Of a stretch of 64,000 bases of DNA, positions 60,557-64,000 are shown in pieces. The stretch lies in the NCBI GenBank assembly GCA_903892515.1, contig CAITIS010000102.1, forward strand, positions 49,908 through 113,907, read 5' to 3'. Below the pieces are notes generated by a model, which was not told the origin of the DNA, did not search any database, and worked only from the letters and a program-made list of their open reading frames with translations. Made by a program: the position numbers and the translations under genes. Each line of letters starts with the position of its first letter. Position 1 is the stretch's first letter. This DNA comes from an uncultured Planctomycetota bacterium (lineage in GTDB: Bacteria; Planctomycetota; Phycisphaerae; SM23-33).

Positions 60557-61213
60557 CTAATGGGCGGCGTTGTCATGAAATTTCCCTAACGTCCGTACCA
60601 AGATGCCAAGGTCCAGCCCCCAACGACGTCGGGCTATGTAGTCCAGGTCGTTGTCCAGCTTCGTCCGAAAGTGCTCCAGGTCCGTGTCGTACCCGGCTCG
60701 GAGCTGCGCCAGCCCGGTTATGCCGGGCCGCACCTCCAGCCGTTTGTCCACGTCGGGATACAGGTCGCGCAGCCGCTCATGAATGGCCGGCCGCTCCGGT
60801 CGCGGGCCCACGATCGCCATCTGCCCGCGCAGGACGTTGAGCAGTTGGGGCAACTCGTCCAGGTGGCTGCGCCGCATCCAGCGGCACAGCGGAATCACTC
60901 TGGGATCCTTCCGCCCGGCCCACACGGCCCCGGAGGCCGCCTCGGCGTCCCGCCGCATTGTTCTAAGCTTGTACATCTGGAAGCATTTGCCCCACCGGCC
61001 GACGCGCAGCTGGGTGAAGAACACCGGACGCCCGTCGGCCAGCAGGATCAGCAACCCGCACGCGGCGATCACGGGGGCACACACGAGCAGCAGCACCGCC
61101 CCCAGCAGCACGTCCACGACCTCCTTGGCCACGTCGAAGTACCGTCTTGCCAAGTGCATCAGCAGCCCCAGAATGCCGCTGCCTAGTCCCACGATTGTGA
61201 TTGGCTCGGGCAT
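60557..61213 (-). CDS. Short polyprenyl-phosphate sugar transferase with PEP-like N-terminus
   Basis: A 218-residue initiating glycosyl-1-phosphate transferase (WcaJ/PssY catalytic domain only). After one membrane helix (VVDVLLGAVLLLVCAPVIA) come GRPVFFTQLRVG, CFQMYKLRTM, RRSHLDELPQLLNVLRGQMAIVGPRPE and RPGITGLAQL, all family motifs. It would load the first sugar onto undecaprenyl phosphate. Full-length exosortase-locus transferases are near 460 residues, so the N-terminal half is missing. The first 28 residues, MPEPITIVGLGSGILGLLM then HLARRYF, mimic a PEP-CTERM signal. ATG 61213 is the start. Confidence 0.85.
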   Translation of the reverse strand: MPEPITIVGLGSGILGLLMHLARRYFDVAKEVVDVLLGAVLLLVCAPVIAACGLLILLADGRPVFFTQLRVGRWGKCFQMYKLRTMRRDAEAASGAVWAGRKDPRVIPLCRWMRRSHLDELPQLLNVLRGQMAIVGPRPERPAIHERLRDLYPDVDKRLEVRPGITGLAQLRAGYDTDLEHFRTKLDNDLDYIARRRWGLDLGILVRTLGKFHDNAAH

Positions 61214-62483
61214 GCGCACGCCCTTTCGTCGCTTAGTTCTGCCAGGAATGCCCCGAATAGGGGTTGACTCGTCCGCCGCCGGTGAAGAGAATGCAGGAGC
61301 TCGGTGCTGCGGGGCCACACGGCTCTCGCTGAACCCGGCGGTGGACCAGCGCTTCCTGGCCAAGGTAAGATCGCTGGTTCACCTTTTTTTAGATCGCGTC
61401 TGAAACCTTCACCAAGATTGATTCATCGCCCGCCCAGCCCTGCGCTGAGCGCGGTGATGGTTGTCTCAATCCAATTGGGAGTTCCATTGTCGGAGGGAAC
61501 AGCGTCGCTTGCATGCGCCGATGCGTCCCGCGAATAGGGACTCCGCTAAACCCGGAAGTGAGCCGGCGTCTTCCTGGCCGTTTCCGATCGCCGACACACG
61601 CTGCTCATATGGTCACTGCTGTACGACCATCGCCTGAAACGCCACGAAAGCTGTCTTGCTTGCTGCCGGCGTCTCGTACAAGTCAGGAGGGTGTCCTGGG
61701 ACAAGCCATGCTTCGAAGATCAGTAGACATGCCCTATGAGATGCTCACTCTTTAACATCCCGTAATCATCACCCGTTCCTGCCTCCCTAGCTTAGAATCG
61801 CTCCGCGTTGTTCCCAAGTCCGGCAGAATGAAAAACCGAATCTCCCCCGCTGGACGATCGTCCCTTTCGCATCACGCTGCCGGCGATGGTTCGCTTCTTT
61901 CGCGCATCCGCCTGGAGCCCCGCCGAAGCAAGGTGTTTTCGCCACACGCCTTCCGCCGAACCATCTCGATGCGTGCCACACGACGAAGCAGGGCAGAGCC
62001 TGCTCGCCTGCCGGGGAAATCCCCATTAAATATTCCGCCCTTCGCGCGACACGGGCTAGGACGAGGCGTCCGCATCAACGAACGCCATGATTGAGGATGA
62101 TGGCGCAGATTCGTTTAGGCGATTAAGGGTCGCCACCAGGTTCGGCCAAGAGGCGCAGCGGTCTGGGGGAATTCGCGCTTCTGGACAAAAACGCGGGTGA
62201 TCCCTTATTCGCGTGCATATAGTACCATACACAGGACGTATGTAGCACCTAAGCAAAGCAGTGACGACGGCGAGCAGTAAGCCGTCGCAGCCTCAGCCAG
62301 TTCGGCCCGGTGCGAATTGTCCTTGCCATGTCCGGCCGGCGAGACGTTCATCCGGCACAAATGAGCGACATTCGATCCGGGGTCTTTCACTTTCTTCTCA
62401 TCAGTTCTGCTGCACATGGATGGCGTCGTAAGTGTGCATAGCCGGCAGGGATGCCTTCACCACTCAATGGGAAAGGACTTTCC
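61214..62483. other. Gene-free region upstream of sigma factor and sugar transferase
   Basis: About 1.27 kb with no credible coding frame on either strand. It contains an imperfect direct repeat of ~48 bp (61328-61374 and 61543-61592: GCT.AACCCGG..GTG..CC.GCG then CTTCCTGGCC). AT content rises near 62190-62235, a plausible promoter area. Weak small frames (for example 62205-62417 minus) have no family match. Confidence 0.5.
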
Positions 62484-63533
62484 GTGACGGCCGCCACAAG
62501 CCAACTCTACGACACTGTCGCCCTCGCCCCGGCGCTGTCTCTTCCAGTCCTGGAACGCCGACCGGCTCACGTGCCTGGCGTTGCGGCGTCCATCACTGCG
62601 AGGATGACCCACTACATCTACCATCGCTCCTTTTCAGAGCCCGACGCCGAGCGTATCCTCACTCGCCGGTGCCAGGTCAGTCACACGGTCTACACAGATG
62701 GAACCCGGGGCACGCCAGGAACGTCGCGCACCGCAGCCCTGACCGCCGAAGAGGAAGGCATGCTATTCCTTCAATACAACTACGCCCGCTGGAGGCTGCG
62801 TCAGCTGGTAGACGATCTCGGCGTCCACGCCGACACGGCGGTGGAGACCAGGCGCTGGCTCGAGCGAGCCCGGCAGATCCAAGAGGTGCTGGCCGGCGCC
62901 AACCTCGGCCTGGTGTATGCACTGGCCCAGCGGAATCGCTTCCCCAGGCTCGCCTTCGACGACCTCATCAGCGAAGGCAGCTTAGCTTTGCTGCGCAGCA
63001 TCGACAGGTTCGATTTCAACCGAGGCATACGTTTTTCCACGTATGCTGGTCGAGCCATATTGACGAGCTTCCTCCACTGCGCTCGCCGGGACAGGCGTCA
63101 GACCCCCTTAATAACCGTTCAACTCAACACGAGCATGGACTTCGAGGATCCCGGCACAGCCGACCACGAATGCCGCTGGAAGGACTCTCTGGCCATGCTG
63201 GAACACGTACTGCGAGTCAATAAGGCAACTCTTACCCCGCTGGAGCAAACAGTCCTGGCGGAGCGTTTCGGCATGAACCGACAGAAGCAATGCCAGACCC
63301 TCCAGGCGGTTGGCCGGGGCGTCAGCCTGAGCGATGAACGCGTGCGCCAAGTGCAAAAGCAAGCACTGGCCAAGCTCCGCACGTTGCTGTGCGAGGCAAA
63401 GGCCGTAGCCAATACGCGACGCCGCTCTGCCATCCCGAACGCCGCGCGAGTCAGAGGCAAGCCCCGGCAAGGCGATTGGCTGCGTCTGCGACGCGCGTCC
63501 CGACGTCACGCGACCCCGTTCGAATCAACGTGA
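62484..63533 (+). CDS. RNA polymerase sigma-70 family factor
   Basis: A 349-residue sigma factor. Region 2 is ANLGLVYALAQRNRFPRLAFDDLISEGSLALLRSIDRFDFNRGIRFSTYAGRAILTSFL, with the core-binding and -10 recognition helices. Region 4 is LTPLEQTVLAERFGM, then GVSLSDERVRQVQKQALAKLRTLL. Region 3 is short. It has a ~90-residue N-terminal extension and a basic C-terminal tail. GTG 62484 is chosen, with AAAGGA six bases upstream; ATG 62451 has a poorer site. It diverges from the EPS cluster and may control it, though this is inference. Confidence 0.85.
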   Translation: MTAATSQLYDTVALAPALSLPVLERRPAHVPGVAASITARMTHYIYHRSFSEPDAERILTRRCQVSHTVYTDGTRGTPGTSRTAALTAEEEGMLFLQYNYARWRLRQLVDDLGVHADTAVETRRWLERARQIQEVLAGANLGLVYALAQRNRFPRLAFDDLISEGSLALLRSIDRFDFNRGIRFSTYAGRAILTSFLHCARRDRRQTPLITVQLNTSMDFEDPGTADHECRWKDSLAMLEHVLRVNKATLTPLEQTVLAERFGMNRQKQCQTLQAVGRGVSLSDERVRQVQKQALAKLRTLLCEAKAVANTRRRSAIPNAARVRGKPRQGDWLRLRRASRRHATPFEST

Positions 63534-63686
63534 TCTCGTGCTCGTGGGAAGCTCGGACTGCTGCGAGCGCAAACTGCTGCCAGTACCGATAATCTCAACC
63601 GCCGGGGGCACGCGGCCAGGCTCGCTTGAATCGTGAGTCCGATAACGATGGCGAGGTCACGCCAGGAGTGGCTTCACAACCGTTAG

Positions 63687-63790
63687 AAGGGGTTTCGCAA
63701 CCGTGGCACAGCCGCCCTCGGCTGTGGGCTGCGCTGGAAGACGTCGTCTGGGCGGCAAAATCCACAGCCGAGGGCGGTTGTGCCACGGGG
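63687..63790. repeat. GGTTTCGCAACCGTGGCACA element with mirrored halves
   Basis: GTGGCACAGCCGCCCTCGGC and its near mirror GCCGAGGGCGGTTGTGCCAC face each other over a 40-bp spacer. It belongs with 7544-7672 but lacks the second TTATGAAA end. Confidence 0.7.
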
Positions 63791-63828
63791 CAAACTCTCT
63801 GCGAACGTCTCTTCGCGCCTCTTCCCCC

Positions 63829-64000
63829 TCAAGCTCTCACGACTCTGTCGACGCCGTGTTCCACCTTGGCCGTGGCGTTGCGGGTGTCTAGCACCAATTG
63901 CGCGTTGGCTACGATGAAGTCGTAGTCGTAGTCGCTGTGGTCGGTGGCGATCAGCACGGCGTCGTAGCCCTTGAGCATGGCCGCCGTCAGCTTCTTGCTG
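63829..64000 (-). CDS. Nucleotide-sugar dehydrogenase, C-terminal fragment
   Basis: The last 57 residues of a UDP-glucose/UDP-N-acetylglucosamine 6-dehydrogenase family protein, running off the right edge. The C-terminal NAD(UDP)-binding domain end reads AAMLKGYDAVLIATDHSDYDYD, then FIVANAQLVLDTRNATAKV. The N-terminal NAD domain and the catalytic Cys are outside the window, so UDP-Glc or WbpA-type substrate cannot be decided. It fits an EPS neighbourhood as a supplier of uronates. Confidence 0.82.
   Translation of the reverse strand, partial: SKKLTAAMLKGYDAVLIATDHSDYDYDFIVANAQLVLDTRNATAKVEHGVDRVVRA

Noticed and set aside
61214..62450. Small frames such as 62205-62417 minus and 61787-62026 minus as genes
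   Set aside because: They have no ribosome-binding site, irregular composition and no recognisable motif.

Overview
The window is GC-rich (roughly 63% by eye) and reads like a chromosome segment of a Planctomycetota bacterium, probably Phycisphaerae or a close relative. The indicators are a complete exosortase/PEP-CTERM extracellular polysaccharide (EPS) locus, a TIGR03790-type protein end at the left edge, a secreted protein with a planctomycete-style N-terminal ARELLSS motif (LEPR-XLL-like), and abundant short palindromic repeats between genes. Species-level identity cannot be read from the sequence.

Left third (1-26,700): a TIGR03790 C-terminus overlaps a GHMP (galactokinase-like) kinase. 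Next come a REP-associated tyrosine transposase (RAYT) flanked by its palindromes, a PNPOx-fold protein, an isochorismatase-fold hydrolase and DnaB. A minus-strand nucleotide-sugar/glycosylation cluster follows (13518 down to 5566, interrupted by one repeat-bearing gap). It holds a two-domain glycosyltransferase with a collagen-like linker, a B12-binding radical SAM protein, a sugar 3-dehydrase-like DegT protein, a GDP-fucose-synthase-like reductase, a second small glycosyltransferase, and a GDP-heptose-type nucleotidyltransferase and kinase pair. Further right are a sialate O-acetylesterase, a small operon with an XRE regulator behind a palindromic operator, a DUF1854/ABC-transporter pair, purE, an MMPL transporter, a DJ-1/PfpI protein, a DEAD-box helicase and a NarL-type response regulator.

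Right part (27,280-61,213): an EPS/exosortase region lying almost wholly on the minus strand. In transcription order it has a short sugar transferase, two PEP-CTERM proteins, a Wza-like export lipoprotein, a GumC/Wzz-like chain-length protein, an XrtA-type ATPase, a CpsD-like kinase, a FemAB-like protein, two glycosyltransferases, a methyltransferase, a flippase, an O-antigen-ligase-like polymerase, a glycosyltransferase, an asparagine-synthase-type amidotransferase and another glycosyltransferase. After a lone plus-strand radical SAM/SPASM gene come two paralogous secreted beta-helix proteins, a glycosyltransferase, an exosortase-EpsI fusion, a 1506-residue TPR protein and a polysaccharide deacetylase. 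Together these are sufficient in outline to build, polymerise, export and modify a polysaccharide and to process PEP-CTERM proteins. A sigma-70-family factor and the end of a nucleotide-sugar dehydrogenase gene close the window.

The most unusual signals are: (1) a PEP-CTERM-like segment at the N-terminus of the sugar transferase; (2) a tandem duplication of a sugar-transferase/PEP-CTERM unit in which one transferase copy has decayed, and which exposes a filled/empty site pair for a ~120-bp MITE-like repeat; (3) at least three other dispersed palindromic repeat families, one tied to the RAYT gene; (4) a tRNA-like gene with a non-canonical anticodon loop and a bulged T-stem; (5) a predicted 3,6-dideoxysugar route whose reductase carries Phe in place of the catalytic Tyr. 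Many genes overlap by ATGA, GTGA or TTGA, and these overlaps were used to choose starts.
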